Shown in pieces: positions 46,201 through 58,000 of a stretch of DNA of 64,000 nt (positions are counted from its first letter, which is position 1; each line of letters begins with the position of its first letter). Where the stretch lies: contig CM032662.1 in the NCBI GenBank assembly GCA_019095985.1, positions 35,115,247 through 35,179,246 on the forward strand, in the 5' to 3' direction. Under the pieces are notes generated by a model. It was not told the origin of the DNA. It ran no database searches and was given only the letters and a program-made list of their open reading frames with translations. This stretch comes from Streblospio benedicti (Eukaryota > Annelida > Polychaeta > Spionida > Spionidae). The position numbers and the translations under genes are program-made.

Positions 46201-49200
46201 TTATTATAGACGCCATGATTCTGTAGCAGAGCTATTTTTACAATTAGATGCGTCTATAAATATTGATTACCAGTTTCTATTATTTTAAGTTGCTGACACA
46301 TCTTAGTTGTGTTTATGGACTCAGTTGATATGGTGTAGCTTATCCTGGCTTTACTTCTTTTAGATTGTTCTTTTGCCTTTTTAATGTTTGTCTTTGTTTG
46401 TTTGCTTGTTTTAATCATAGCTTCATAACCTGTGTATGTGTACGAAATGATGTTTACACTTTTAACCTTGTAACAGCTCACTGCTTGGGATGATGGTATC
46501 ATTCTGGTTTCATAAACTTGGGTTTGTGTGTTTGAGTCCCATCAGGGCCATTTGATATATAGCTTAATGATAGAATTTCCTTGGTAGAAAGATGTGAGAG
46601 AGTTTGTTTGAAAATGTCTTAGCAAAGAAATAGTCAGCTCAACAGCCCCTGCACATGAATTCATGGTAAATTTGTATAAGCAAAGGTGACAACATAAAGT
46701 GATAACTTAAATTAGTTCCTACTTTTTTACAATATCTTCCTACTTTTTCCTACTTTTTTCCTACTTTTTATGCTGTTTCCTTCTACTTTTCTCCTACTCT
46801 TTTATAATGTGCTGCTGGAGAGCCTGAATGTAATATAATGTAGTAATTGAAATGTAATTCGTATAGTTCATGTGTGAAGTTATGGATTTAATGATGTTAA
46901 TAATGTAATGTAATTGGAATGTATTTTCTATTTTCTATGCTTCAATAAAAAACAAATGAAAAAACAAAAAAAACTCAACAAAGCATTCTAAAATCTATCA
47001 GAATTTGCCCCATGACCACTCCACCAGCATTTAGAATGTACACATTCTAACCACTTTTGTATGATATATGAATGAATAAACTAATGCTACATATAATCTC
47101 AAAATCCCAAATAAGAGCATGGTTGGCTGGCAAAGTCACATCTTGTTGGAACCACATTCTCTATTTTACTTTAAATAGTTGCAAGTGATCTCAAACATAA
47201 ATAGACTCCATAAATTGTACAGTTTTCTGTGTTTAATTGGACATTTCTTGCTGAAGCTATGAAATAACTCATTTAAGAAAAGCCACTACACTATACACCA
47301 AATAATTGATCACAAGAATGCTAAAAGTTGATCAAAACAACCCTTAAGAAAGACAGAGAGGAGCAATAATTCTCATGGTGTGATTTGGTTGTCAAATAGG
47401 TGTAATTTGGCCAGCAAATAGATCGGCTTGTCGTGTCCTGGAGCCATGATTATAGTCCAGCAGGCGAGAAATAGCTCCATATCATCAGCACAGTCATTTA
47501 TTGCTCTTTTTCCAGATTAGTGTCCAAATATCTTAACAGATTGTATCTCTCTTTGAAATTCTTTCCTTTTTTGAATCAAGATTTTTTTCCTGCGGAACAG
47601 TATACAGCTGTGTCATCCAATGAAGGTGATATGGAATTCACTGTAATTCGTTTCCATATGTTTCAAATTGTGTATGTATACATTTTTGTTAAGTCATTAT
47701 ATTTTGGTTCTTAAAAACGATTGATACTATTATGATTAATCGCAATGTGCACTGGTTCATTTGGATCTGCATGGGTTGGTTCTTTTGGTAATTTATCTGG
47801 TTTTTATTTTGTTCATTTTCAGCCATGTTAGGGATTAGTGGAGTGTTCAGTGGGAAAATTCGAATCTATCTTACAGCAGAGGAAAATTTTTATCAAATGA
47901 ATTCTACTGAGACAGTTGTAAATGCTTATTATTGTATGATGCAATATAGTAAGACCTAAATAAAAACAAGCTACTATAAAACCATATGCGTAACATAAGC
48001 AACCCCAGATAGTTAACCCTGAACACAAAAAAAGAATTAATTATTCAAGTTGTATTGGTCTCTATTGATAATCTTCTATGGATCTTTAAATAGAAAATTC
48101 CGTTGTGAGTAAGCTAATTGCCCAGTTCTTTAAAACAAAATCTGTTTTCTACATTGATCTATTTGAGTGGTTTAGAGTCTAACATTTATTGAGAAGAGAC
48201 TTTTACCATTCTCTAGCTTGACTGATTGGACAGGAAATGTTTATACTCTGATGTATATTACTTGAGGTTTAATCAACCCGAAGACATGGTCTATCTTTCT
48301 AACTACTAAATCACTGCAACCGGCCGATTTTTAGTTTGAATTGTCCATTGTGGTTAATTGTTTGAATCGTACTGTGAATATCACTGTCACAGTGAGGGAA
48401 CATTTGAGATAAAATCCTCTACATAAGGATTCATTTGGTCTTATCAAATGCTATGTACAGTCAGACTCATTTATCATGAACTCTGATGGCTTGAATTTAT
48501 GGATAACACAAGCAAGTAACCATTTCCCTTCTGATTACTTTACACAGTAAATCGGTCTGATAACATGAAATTTCTGATAAACATACCCACGCTCTTCCAG
48601 TTTGCTTTAAATGTTTGCTATGTTTAGTATTTGAGACGCAGCAGTTTTTCTTATATCATTAAATTAAACATGTCCTTTTAAGTGCTGTTTTTATGAAATC
48701 CAAAATTTTCCTTTTTTTTAAGATTTGCAAAAATAATTTTCGACAACATAAATGTCCTCTTCAGAAACCTAAGAAGTGTGTTTAGTTTTTATCGATTTGA
48801 TTTGAATGGGGTTTTATGTCAAATTAGATGATGATAATTTCCTATTATTGTCAAGACTAGTAAGAGTCCACCCACTGATTATATGCTGTCTCTGATTGCT
48901 TTCATTTTCTGGATTCCTCATTAGGTACAGTCTATATGAAATGAGATCTGTGTTGTCCCTGAACAAAACTGATCATAGATCCATAGTCAGTAGATTTATT
49001 GCATGTTATTCTTTCATTAACAGAAAAATATTGAAAGAGTTATTGAATATAGCATCTCGCATGACAGATAATGTGCATGATAACACATCATCCAAAATGT
49101 CACACCTTGGCTGATAACTAGAAATTTTTCAACAAAGATGAGGAAAGTTGTATGGAACAATCACAGAAGATTGTGTATGAGACTCCACACTTCTTATCTC

Positions 49201-49320
49201 TATCTCTATATCATTCAAATAATAATAATAACTAATTGTAAATGAGATTTAAGAGCATGCTGCAGTCTCATTCCCACGATATGTGTATGTTGCTTGGCAT
49301 GTGCTCAATGTTTCAGTTGC
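46201..49320. other. AT-rich non-coding region
   Basis: No coding signal found. A pyrimidine-rich CTACTTTTT repeat at 46720-46800 and an A-rich stretch near 46945-46980 stand out. GTGTTTGAGTCCC at about 46529-46541 resembles a tRNA B box but lacks a clear partner A box. Confidence 0.45.
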
Positions 49321-49530
49321 CATCACAAAGTAGTCAAGTTGATAGGAAGTTGGACTCGTGACCAGAAGGTTGTGGGTTTGATTCCCGGCCGGGTCTGGTG
49401 GTGGGTGTTGAGTAAACTTGTCTCTAACAGGTTGCGTACTGCTCCGTGGGACCTAAACATTAAATAGGTACAGGTCACGCAGACGAACGCTAATCCCTAC
49501 ATTAGACCAAAATGCGGTACCACGAGTTAC
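49318..49530 (+). mobile_element. tRNA-derived SINE
   Basis: An A-box-like TAGTCAAGTTGATAGG (from 49331) and a B-box-like GGTTTGATTCC (49375-49385) lie about 45 bases apart, the spacing of an internal RNA polymerase III promoter. Between them, TTGGACTCGTGACCAGAAGG looks like an anticodon arm. The sequence continues about 140 bases past the tRNA-like head, so it is a SINE rather than a tRNA gene. Confidence 0.6.
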
Positions 49531-49544
49531 CACGCTGAAGGATG

Positions 49545-50460
49545 ATAAAAAAACCAGGAAAAAGTCATGTCGTGGAGTATGGCGCCTGGCTTCCGACAGC
49601 ACCTACAATGGCATGGCAAAAAGCGATTAGACCAAGAGTGTGTCTTGGGCGGCATTGTATGGCATGTGGTGCAGTTTTACATCACACTCGGTGCCACCTG
49701 GTGCCTTTTTGCATGACGCCTGCTGTTGCCAGGTGCCGTTCTGCATCACGCCTACCATATCTCCCTCAGTGGAGGGCGGGCACAGAGCAACTGGGTCACT
49801 CACTGCTACACAGCCACTGGACGCTTCCAGCGTTTTTTGTACGATTAGTGATCAGTGTTCACTACCGTGTGATGACCATAACTCAAGATCTCCCGGTGTT
49901 CATGACCCCCTCTACCCACGCACACACGTACCAGGCCCCGATGAGGGATTAGAACCTGGAAACATGCACAAGTTATTATCTATCACAGAAATGTCTAAAC
50001 ACCATAGCACCCATAGTGATAAGCAAAATGCTGCTGAAAAACCATTCACAATCAACAAAATACCCAGGCACGCCATAAAACTTTGTAGCCAAGGCTCAGG
50101 AAACACTGAAAATGTGTCTGTTAAAGCATAGTTGGCTGACTGGGTGTGCACATCGCATATTGCTGTTTCACTTATCCCTGCTCAACCATTGGACGCTTCC
50201 AGGCCTAGTCAAGCGTATAGTGGTCAGTTTACACCCTCATGTGGTGACCATTGAACAAACCTTTCAGAAAGAAATCAGGTGTGGCTATTACTATGTTGTC
50301 CACAGGCTATTATTATAGCTGCAGGATCAAAGAGGATTTCGATCAATACCAATGCGCAGCACTGGTTTGGGCGGCATGTGAGCCATGACCCGGTGACGTG
50401 GTCAAATGTTACGACGTAACTCGGGTCACCGCGTCACAGCTCATATGCCCACTTCTCCTT
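49545..50460. repeat. GC-richer block of composite repeats
   Basis: Two related stretches share GGACGCTTCCAG then GATCAGT/GGTCAGT, CACT/ACAC and GTGTGATGACCAT/GTGGTGACCATTG (about 49815-49880 and 50180-50255). Paired GTGGTGCAGTTTTACATCAC-type inverted elements occur at 49660-49760. The open frames (up to 163 codons) show no known motif and look repeat-driven. Confidence 0.45.
50369..50450. repeat. GC-rich imperfect palindrome
   Basis: Left arm GGGCGGCATGTGAGCCATGA then CCCGGTGAC (50369-50398) pairs imperfectly with the right arm at 50422-50450, which ends CAGCTCATATGCCC. About 23 bases separate the arms. A foldback remnant is likely. Confidence 0.6.
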
Positions 50461-50883
50461 CGAAGTCACAGATGCCAAGCCAATTTTTGGCTTGCAGCAT
50501 GGGCACAGCATCAAATGGCACCAAACAGCACCAGTTTTATGAAGCACCAGTTATAATCATTCCATACCATTCTCCGCGGTATCATGCTGCATTGGGGTTC
50601 CTAGAAATGCATTATTTTGGACTTCGTCATATTTTTTACACTAAAATGACCATGACACACGCTGTCGCAGGCCGGTCTAATGGAAGGGTAATGTGCGTGA
50701 TTAGCATGTCTGTGCTATGGTTGCGATATGCTGGATGCTCCCCTGGGAGTTGAAAAATATATAGTGTGACAAGGATGCCAATGATCTGGTGTAGATGTAA
50801 ATTTGCTAGAGCATGACAAACTGTGAATTGCAAATGTAAATAACAACATTTACATTATTGCCTAGCGCAAATTCCCTTGGAAG

Positions 50884-51419
50884 ATGGGTCTACAGCCGGT
50901 CTACGACCAAAAGCGCAAGATTGTAACGATCCGTGAGTTTGCAATGCGGCAAATGTAGTATAATCAAGGCAGTACGGTGGCCGCAGAAGAAGTTTGGCAT
51001 GGCAAACTTCTTCTACAACCACCCTACGTCATGGTCTGACCGTAAGGAGGCAGTGCGGAGACCTTGCGGTAATTGTGGTATAATCACAGAGGATTTACCC
51101 GCACGTTGTAGGTACAGATACAGTGCCAGTGCAGTGCGTTCTCTGTACCATGAACATACGAATGCCGCACTTTAGTAATCCCACCGTGCGTAGAGCATAT
51201 ATTATACGCGAGTACATTGCACATTTGATGTATGTTTATCTCATGGCCACCTCAACAAAATCATTCCCAGTGCCTACGCACTCCTAACGCATGAAGCCCG
51301 TGCGTATATGCCCACAACTGTACTTTTGTCAATGCATGCGGAAAACGTCATAGACGCTGCAGACCTCAACACGCCTTGCGGCGAACACACCTGCAAGGTG
51401 GAATGTGCCCCTCACTTAA
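50884..51419. repeat. Dispersed repeat family A, copy 2
   Basis: The fullest copy, 535 bases, collinear with 20821-21327. It contains a 12-base-pair hairpin (AGAAGAAGTTTG at 50985-50996 with CAAACTTCTTCT at 51003-51014), also present in shorter form in copy 3 but absent from copy 1. No coding capacity. Confidence 0.8.
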
Positions 51420-51745
51420 TGTTTTACGTGGTACATAAAATTATATAGCGCAGTCCTAAATACAATATTAAAGTTCTTAGTTATACTTGTTTAGCGATAT
51501 GTACCCTAGAAGTAGACAAATACACTTTCAAATCATTTTACCATTTCTCTTTATGTGATTTATGCATTGTAATGCAGCGACTTCAGGGTAGTAAATTAAA
51601 TAATTCCGAAATGATTAATTGCAATTGATTTTCAAGTCTAGAATTATGAAGCATATGGCAATTGTAAATCATCATTTTAATGGAAATGCCAATAAGGTAT
51701 ATAAAATTGTAGCTTGCGCCATATTGTAACGACGTCAATAGTCTT

Positions 51746-51859
51746 ATCTTCATAGAACTACTAAAGTTGAACTTAAAACTTTGCAATGAAATTGAACTTC
51801 AAGCTTTAGTCAATTTGATTGCAAAGTTTTGCGTTCCACTATACTAGTTCTATGAAGAT
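51746..51859. repeat. 114-base near-palindromic hairpin
   Basis: The left half begins ATCTTCATAGAACTA and contains AAAACTTTGCAATGAAATTG. The right half, read backwards, begins ATCTTCATAGAACTA and contains AAAACTTTGCAATCAAATTG. The two halves meet with almost no loop. The size suits a foldback MITE or a long RNA hairpin. Confidence 0.75.
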
Positions 51860-52569
51860 GTTGAATTTATGCATTGGTCACAATTTTTTTTTCTTGGTAC
51901 CAAAATGTCAAGTAATTTATGCTGATTCTTTTAAGTATTTTGTTCTTACAATATCGTTTTATACCTTTTCATTATTCAGATGTATGGTATTGGTCATTCT
52001 CAAAGTCTTATATAAGTAAAAAAGACTGTATTTACACTTACAGTTAATATAGTAGAACCTGTCTTTGTGGAGACTTATATATTGTGGACATTATATGTTA
52101 TGCCTATTCCTTATTTAATTATATAGATAAACTTGTGTATAAAAGACATATCTTCAGGCTTCTTGCAATGGCGTTCACATCAGACAGATTCCACTGTATT
52201 CTTTTAACTCAAGTAGCATTAAATTAAGATTTAAAAAAAAGACAAATTCAGTTGGATCCATCTAATTTGAAGGGAATGAATAAAAGCATATTTGAATTAT
52301 TTGAACTTCAAGTGATTAGGGTGATTAATGATGCAAAGTAAGATGGAGTGAAATGTTTTTTTTAATTACTCAATTTATCATTGCTCGAGATAGATGTATC
52401 CTACTGTATCATGAACTTTTAAAAAAAAAGAAAAACTTTTTTTCTGCACAAAAGCTATTCCATAAACATTTTAAACAGCTATTTGAATTGATTTTCACTA
52501 TTATACTTATTTACATAATTGACCTTTACATTGACCGTGACATTTGCCCTAAATTACTTCCTTCAAACT

Positions 52570-52793
52570 TATATAAACCCCAGTAGTCCCTGCATGTGAT
52601 TGGACGCCTGGCTGGTCAGATGACCTTGCATCCTCTACATATACATGTATGGTGCCTGGCATCAGCAAAAGTCGTCTGCGTTTTTGCGTCAGTTGCCGTC
52701 GGGCAAATGTGGAAACACCGCCTGGTTACTTTCTTTTGTACCCGTGGCAAATTGGATACAAGTTGCACAAGTTATCTTCCTGGACTTAAAAAG
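52570..52793 (+). promoter_or_regulatory. Possible TATA promoter and 5' UTR exon
   Basis: TATATAAA at 52570-52577 is followed by a CpG-richer patch with TTGCGTCAG, a CRE-like half site, and a possible donor AAAAAG|GTAGTT at 52793. An acceptor just before the FOXRED2 start codon (TTTCAG, ending 54893) shows that some upstream exon may exist. The link between the two is a guess. Confidence 0.15.
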
Positions 52794-54192
52794 GTAGTTA
52801 AAATTAGGTTTATGTGTTTCATGTATTTGTTGTTTATATAGATCGATAGATTGGTGTGTGTCCTAAGTTTTTGGTTGAATTTGCATGCCTTGTGCTCTAA
52901 CTTACCTGGTTGACTCTACATTGACATATGAATGTTATGGATATTGAAGATTGTCAGTGTCTTTAATCTGTATGCATGTTTAATGGTGCATGAATTGACT
53001 GAACCATTGTATTTCAAATAATCTGTACTTGTTCAAAATATCTTAATGTTAGCGATTGTCTATTGTATTTTTCTCATTGTACTTATTTATCATTTAAGTA
53101 ACAAATTAATGTAGAATTCTGGTTTTCTCTTTCATTATTATGATTCTCTCAGATTATTAAAATATGTAGATATTAATTGATGTACGATATACTTTTCTTG
53201 AGGTTATGTTATTAGCATTATAAATGCTGTTTTCCATTTTTATTTGAAATACTATTATATTAATCTTTTGTTCCTTTGATGAATGAGTTTGCCATTAAGT
53301 TTTCATTTTGTATACTGCCTGGTATGGAGAAGACCCGGTTATAAAAAAGGAGCTTAAAATGATCTGAATAATCCAGATTTTTGGATAATTGGAACCTACA
53401 GATTTGTACCATACATTATGTATATACCAATATGCAAGAAAGTTAGCTTTATAATTATGTAAAAATTCAAATAATTAAAAACAATATTTTTTTTTCAATT
53501 TCTTAGCTTATTGTCTTCCTTGATTTTATAATAAAACCGTCTGTTGAATTGACATAATCTATTTGTGGGTTAACCAAGTAGACTAAAGTGTTCAAACTAA
53601 AAGATGACAATCTGTAAATCAATGAAATCAATAATCAGAAAAAATGATGTTATATCAGAATCGTTTGCTTCATACTAAGTGTTTATGTGTGTTATGCATG
53701 CAAAACTTACAGATATCAAAGTAAAAATATTGTTTAAACAAGTGCCGTTGTCATGTTATGTGTATATGTTAGTCAATCAAGATTTGTAACACATTATATA
53801 TCATTTAAAATTTTCTACAAACTTCATTTCTCATAAAAACAGTGTATTATGGATAGTGTTTTAAAAAGTTATTTTCTTGTTTCTTGATGAATTTTTTTAC
53901 GTTATTGTTTGTAAGTAAAATAAATATTCATTCAACAAAATAAAATTAGATTTTCATTGAATTCCTTTCTTTTTCTAACTTGTCTTAGACCAAGCAAATG
54001 TCTAATGCTACTGGGTATATTGATATACAATGTAGCCAAAGACAAACCTAATAAGCTTCAATTTGATTACATCAACTGTCCATGGAAACTCCTATAGTAT
54101 TGCCCTGTATCCTCTCTATACTCTACAGAGGTTAAGGACTGTGAAATTGCTCTGATCATTGTGAAAGCGCTACTGTATTTGATATTTCAAAT

Positions 54193-54605
54193 CATGGGCT
54201 CCTGCATCATGGGTGTGTGTGTGGTATGTATACTACAATGATTTACAAACACTATACCATACACATTACTACTATATACAGTAGAACCTCTCTATTAGGA
54301 CCACCTTTGTGACCAGCGTTAGGTGGTCTCAATAGAGAGGTGGTCTCTTCACAGAGGTTCATTTTTGAAACTTCATGAAGGTTTGGGACCGTAAAAAGTG
54401 GTCTGATTATAGACATGATCTCAATAGAGATGTGGTCGTAATTGGAGTTTCCACTATAATAGTAGTTATGGTATAGTGTTTGTAATCATTGTAGTATTCA
54501 TACCACGCACTATTATATAGTAGTAATATGTATGGTATAATGTTTCTAAATCATTGTAATATACATACCACACACCCCTCCCATCATGCAGGGGCCCATG
54601 TTTCC
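54193..54605. mobile_element. Nested foldback element containing a MITE
   Basis: The left arm 54193-54278 (CATGGG...TGCATCATGGG, then GTGGTATGTATACTACAATG) has an inverted partner at about 54518-54605. A second, shorter inverted partner lies at about 54464-54512. The centre, 54279-54456, is a TIR-bearing MITE. The arrangement suggests insertion into, or rearrangement within, an older foldback. Confidence 0.65.
54279..54456. mobile_element. TA-flanked MITE, copy 1
   Basis: Begins CAGTAGAACCTCTCTATTAG and ends with the inverted relative GGAGTTTCCACTA. The interior repeats GGTGGTCT and AATAGAGAGG. It resembles nonautonomous Tc1/mariner or pogo-type elements, which insert at TA. Copy 2 is at 54711-54879. 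Confidence 0.7.
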
Positions 54606-54710
54606 AAATCCGCCCACGTCGAAATCCCTATTCCCTTACCTATCCTGTTACTACCTCAAGTGGTAACTCTTCTCCCAAATACAAATAACCTGCCTAGTAC
54701 ATGTACTATA

Positions 54711-54879
54711 CAGTAGAACCTCTCTATTAGGACCGCCTTTTGGACCCGTGTTAGGTGGTCTCAATAGAGAGGTGGTCTCTATACAGAGATTCATATTTAT
54801 GAAGGTTTGGGACTGTGAAAAGTGGTCCGATCATAGAGGTGGTTTCAATAGAGAGGTGGTCTTAATTGGAGGTTGTACT
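54711..54879. mobile_element. TA-flanked MITE, copy 2, next to FOXRED2 start
   Basis: Same family as 54279-54456: CAGTAGAACCTCTCTATTAG at the left, inverted GGAGGTTGTACTA at the right, and TATA/TATT outside. It ends 28 bases before the FOXRED2 start codon and about 14 bases before the splice acceptor. Confidence 0.75.
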
Positions 54880-54906
54880 ATATTTCTGATTTCAGTAGAG
54901 CTCAGC

Positions 54907-55090
54907 ATGCGACGTCCCCTCCCCCTCTCCGTCCTCCTGCTGCTGCTGGCCGCCACCTATGTGAGCGCCGGCGCCGCCGTGTACCACGAGTACCTCATCG
55001 TGGGCGCCGGTCCGGGCGGGCTGCAGCTCGGGTACTTCATGGAGCGCGCCGGCCGTGACTACCTCATACTGGAGCGCGCAAACGTGTCAG
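54907..55090 (+). CDS. FOXRED2: FOXRED2 coding exon 1
   Basis: 61 codons plus one base. MRRPLPLSVLLLLLAATYVS is the signal peptide, then YHEYLIVGAGPGGLQLGYFM starts the FAD fold. Very GC-rich compared with its flanks. Donor GTAAAG. Splicing into the exon from TTTCAG at 54893 would add an 11-base 5' leader. Confidence 0.9.
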
Positions 55091-58000
55091 GTAAAGCGTC
55101 AGCAGTGCACGTCATGTGATCTTGATACTCACTCATACAGTAGAAACTTGTTGTCTCGAAGCTGTAGGGGGGACAGAAGAATCGTCGAGATAGCTCATAT
55201 TCAAGATAAACAAGGGAAGCTTGAAGTATTAAAGCGATTTTTCTGTAACACGTGTTTAGACGGGACCAGCTCTGTAGTCTCACATCTCATTGATCCTGCA
55301 ATGTATTATTATTGCAGCATAGTATTTAGGCAACATGTTTGGTTCACTGGCGTTTAGTGTTACCGTAAACAACCATCCAATTCCAAGGGCCCAAAGGGCT
55401 ATGTTCATATATTCTCCATTATGTCCAACCCCAAATAGTATATTACACCAATATTTGCAGTAACAATGTGGCAGTATAAATGCAAGTCCACCTAAATTGC
55501 TACTTTTTAACCTAATTAAAAGCCCATGTGCATTTAAATGATCATATATGGTACATAAACGTGTATCTAGTGGTAGGTCCTGTAAGGGTAGTATATTCCA
55601 CTAACATAATCGTAGGCACTGGAAAAATTAATTATTTTTTCATAGAAATACATAGTTCTATAGTAATTATTTCTGATGGAGTGACATTGAAGATATATCT
55701 AATTGGCAAAATCCAGCCATGGTGCAGGCACTCATGGTCACGTAACACATGAACTCAACTGTAATACATTACATTCTGAAAATTTGGCGACAGCTAAATA
55801 CCACGTCACGACAGTAATCCGTTAATTAAAGTCGCACCTCCATGTCCCTTTGTGCAGCTGCTGTTTATTGCATTTTTGCCATTTGTCCACACTTTGATAA
55901 AACTTCAAATAACGGGCTAATGGGATGATGTCACATAGTAATTAATTTCTATTTGTGCTATAGAATGTGGTTAATCTAGTCAGACATGACTCAAGGCAGG
56001 CTTTTTGGCTGGTGAGGTGGGGTGGTGGTGCCTGATGGTGTTTAAGTTGGCACTTTTGTAATGTGACCACTTTCATTATTGTTTGCTATGTTACTACTTT
56101 GCATGGTGTAAGCGTTTGAGTAGTAGCAGGACATTTTTTAGGACATTCTTTATATGATACAGTTAAGTTTGCAATGTCCATACTGAGTAGCATTGTAGAC
56201 ATACGATTTTTACAGGTGAGAGGTACAATACTCAAATGCTATACAATGTATATCAATATTATGAGTGTTTGCAATAATTACGTATAATTAACTAAGAAGT
56301 AACTTTTTGCGTCATAATCACTATAGTGCGTATTGAAAAAAGCCTGCCTACGCCAATGTTAACGTACAAACTTTCTTAAGTTGCAGCTTTTCGGTGACAC
56401 AAGACATTTGAGCAAACTCATCCATAAATGACAAGCCCAAATGGGCAGAGAAACAAGATCTTGCTAATTCTATTAGCAAATTATCTTGTTTGATGCAGAC
56501 GGATCATCTCATTTACAGCAAAGGTGATAGTGTTACGTTTAGTTTGGACATGTTTGATGCTGGCTGCTGATCGCAAATTTGTGTTATAAATATCCAGTTT
56601 CACATGTAATGATGGGCGTAAAACAACTTATTTAGGGCAAAGTTGTCAAACTAATGCTCGTTATAAAGATGTATATCGTCAAACAACGGCACGTTTCATA
56701 TGGAAATGGTACACACTTGATCATTAGAAGGAATAATAGCTTACATGTACATGAGCAGGTTTATCGGGTAACTTATAAAAAAAGTGACATAATTGAAAAT
56801 TCTTATCGATGGATGCAAAACATAGTTGCATTTTGTCTTTGGAAAGTTGCAAGAAACTACTCCAACATAGCTACAGGTACTAATGATGGGCAGGTCATGT
56901 CACACATCTAATATGTGGATAATAATGAGCTTGGAAACAAGATCTCACTTAATTCCATTATGAAACTGTTTGTCTATTTGCCAGAATGTTTATTTGCATA
57001 ACAGAAAATTATACAGTAAAGCCTTTCAATCTCAGTTGATTTCCCTCCAAATGATTATACACTGTGAGTTCCAGAGGAGTGTGCATAGGACATGCTATCT
57101 TTTTTTAAATTTTGGCACAACCAGCCATGTTCACTCCAGATTTGATAAGATTCTTACTTGTGACCATTATCATGTGTTTATTTTTTAAACACATGGATGC
57201 TAGTGATATAGTCATGTGTTACTGAAAGGCACTTCTGTTATAAGTGAATTATATTGTAATTCATTTATTGTTGGCATTCCTCCGCCCTGAGTAGGGTTTA
57301 TCTGTTATCTTGCAGACAGCTAAATGTAATGTACTTTCTTATTAGATTTGTGTAAAGGTCACTTTTACGAAAGGACATTTCATTGTGTTTCACTGGTAGC
57401 GGCCACTAGCTGGGCTACGATTAAACATCGGGGAAAGCGAGAAAAACTCAATTAGCTTTTTGTTTTTGTGGGTTGGGGGTGGGGGAGGGGCATGGGAATG
57501 AAAATCAGGGTTGTACTTTATCTATCTGGGCCAGAAATTTAGTAGTAATTGGACAGGCTGAAATTTTGAAACAAATTTAGGGTGGGGTGTGTGGGGGTGG
57601 GTGGGTGGGCTAAAAATCATATCATGGTTTCATGGTCTCAAACCTATAATATATGATAGCCCCCTAGCTCATATATTTCACTTTATAAATTTCTAAAGCC
57701 GTACTCTGGCATCCTAGAGACTCTCCCATCCCTTTATACTACTCACGTCTATTAGCTGACTGTGGGCTCAAATAAGTGACTTTGTACATTGAAATATTCA
57801 TCAAAGAGCATTTATAACATATCAGATTTGTGATCATGGACTAGTTCATGTAATAAACTAGCTTTAGAATTCAATTTCAAGCAACACTTTTCCCTTTGAA
57901 ACGGTTAGACTTTACTCATTCAAACTTCGAATTGAAACAAATGTTCATTTGTTGAATAAAAGTAACTTGCCCTTTTTAATACCAATTCGTGAGTTTCAGT

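Larger units (their letters stand above)
51420..54190. other. AT-rich region upstream of FOXRED2
   Basis: Mostly featureless AT-rich DNA, apart from the hairpin at 51746-51859 and a short GC-richer patch at 52580-52790. No exon is firmly supported. Confidence 0.5.

Noticed and set aside
46500-46550. SINE from a GTTTGAGTCC box
   Set aside because: Same reason: an isolated B-box-like word without a partner.
49542-50131. Open frames of 136 and 163 codons
   Set aside because: They overlap in different frames within a repeat block with inverted and direct repeats; no domain is recognisable.
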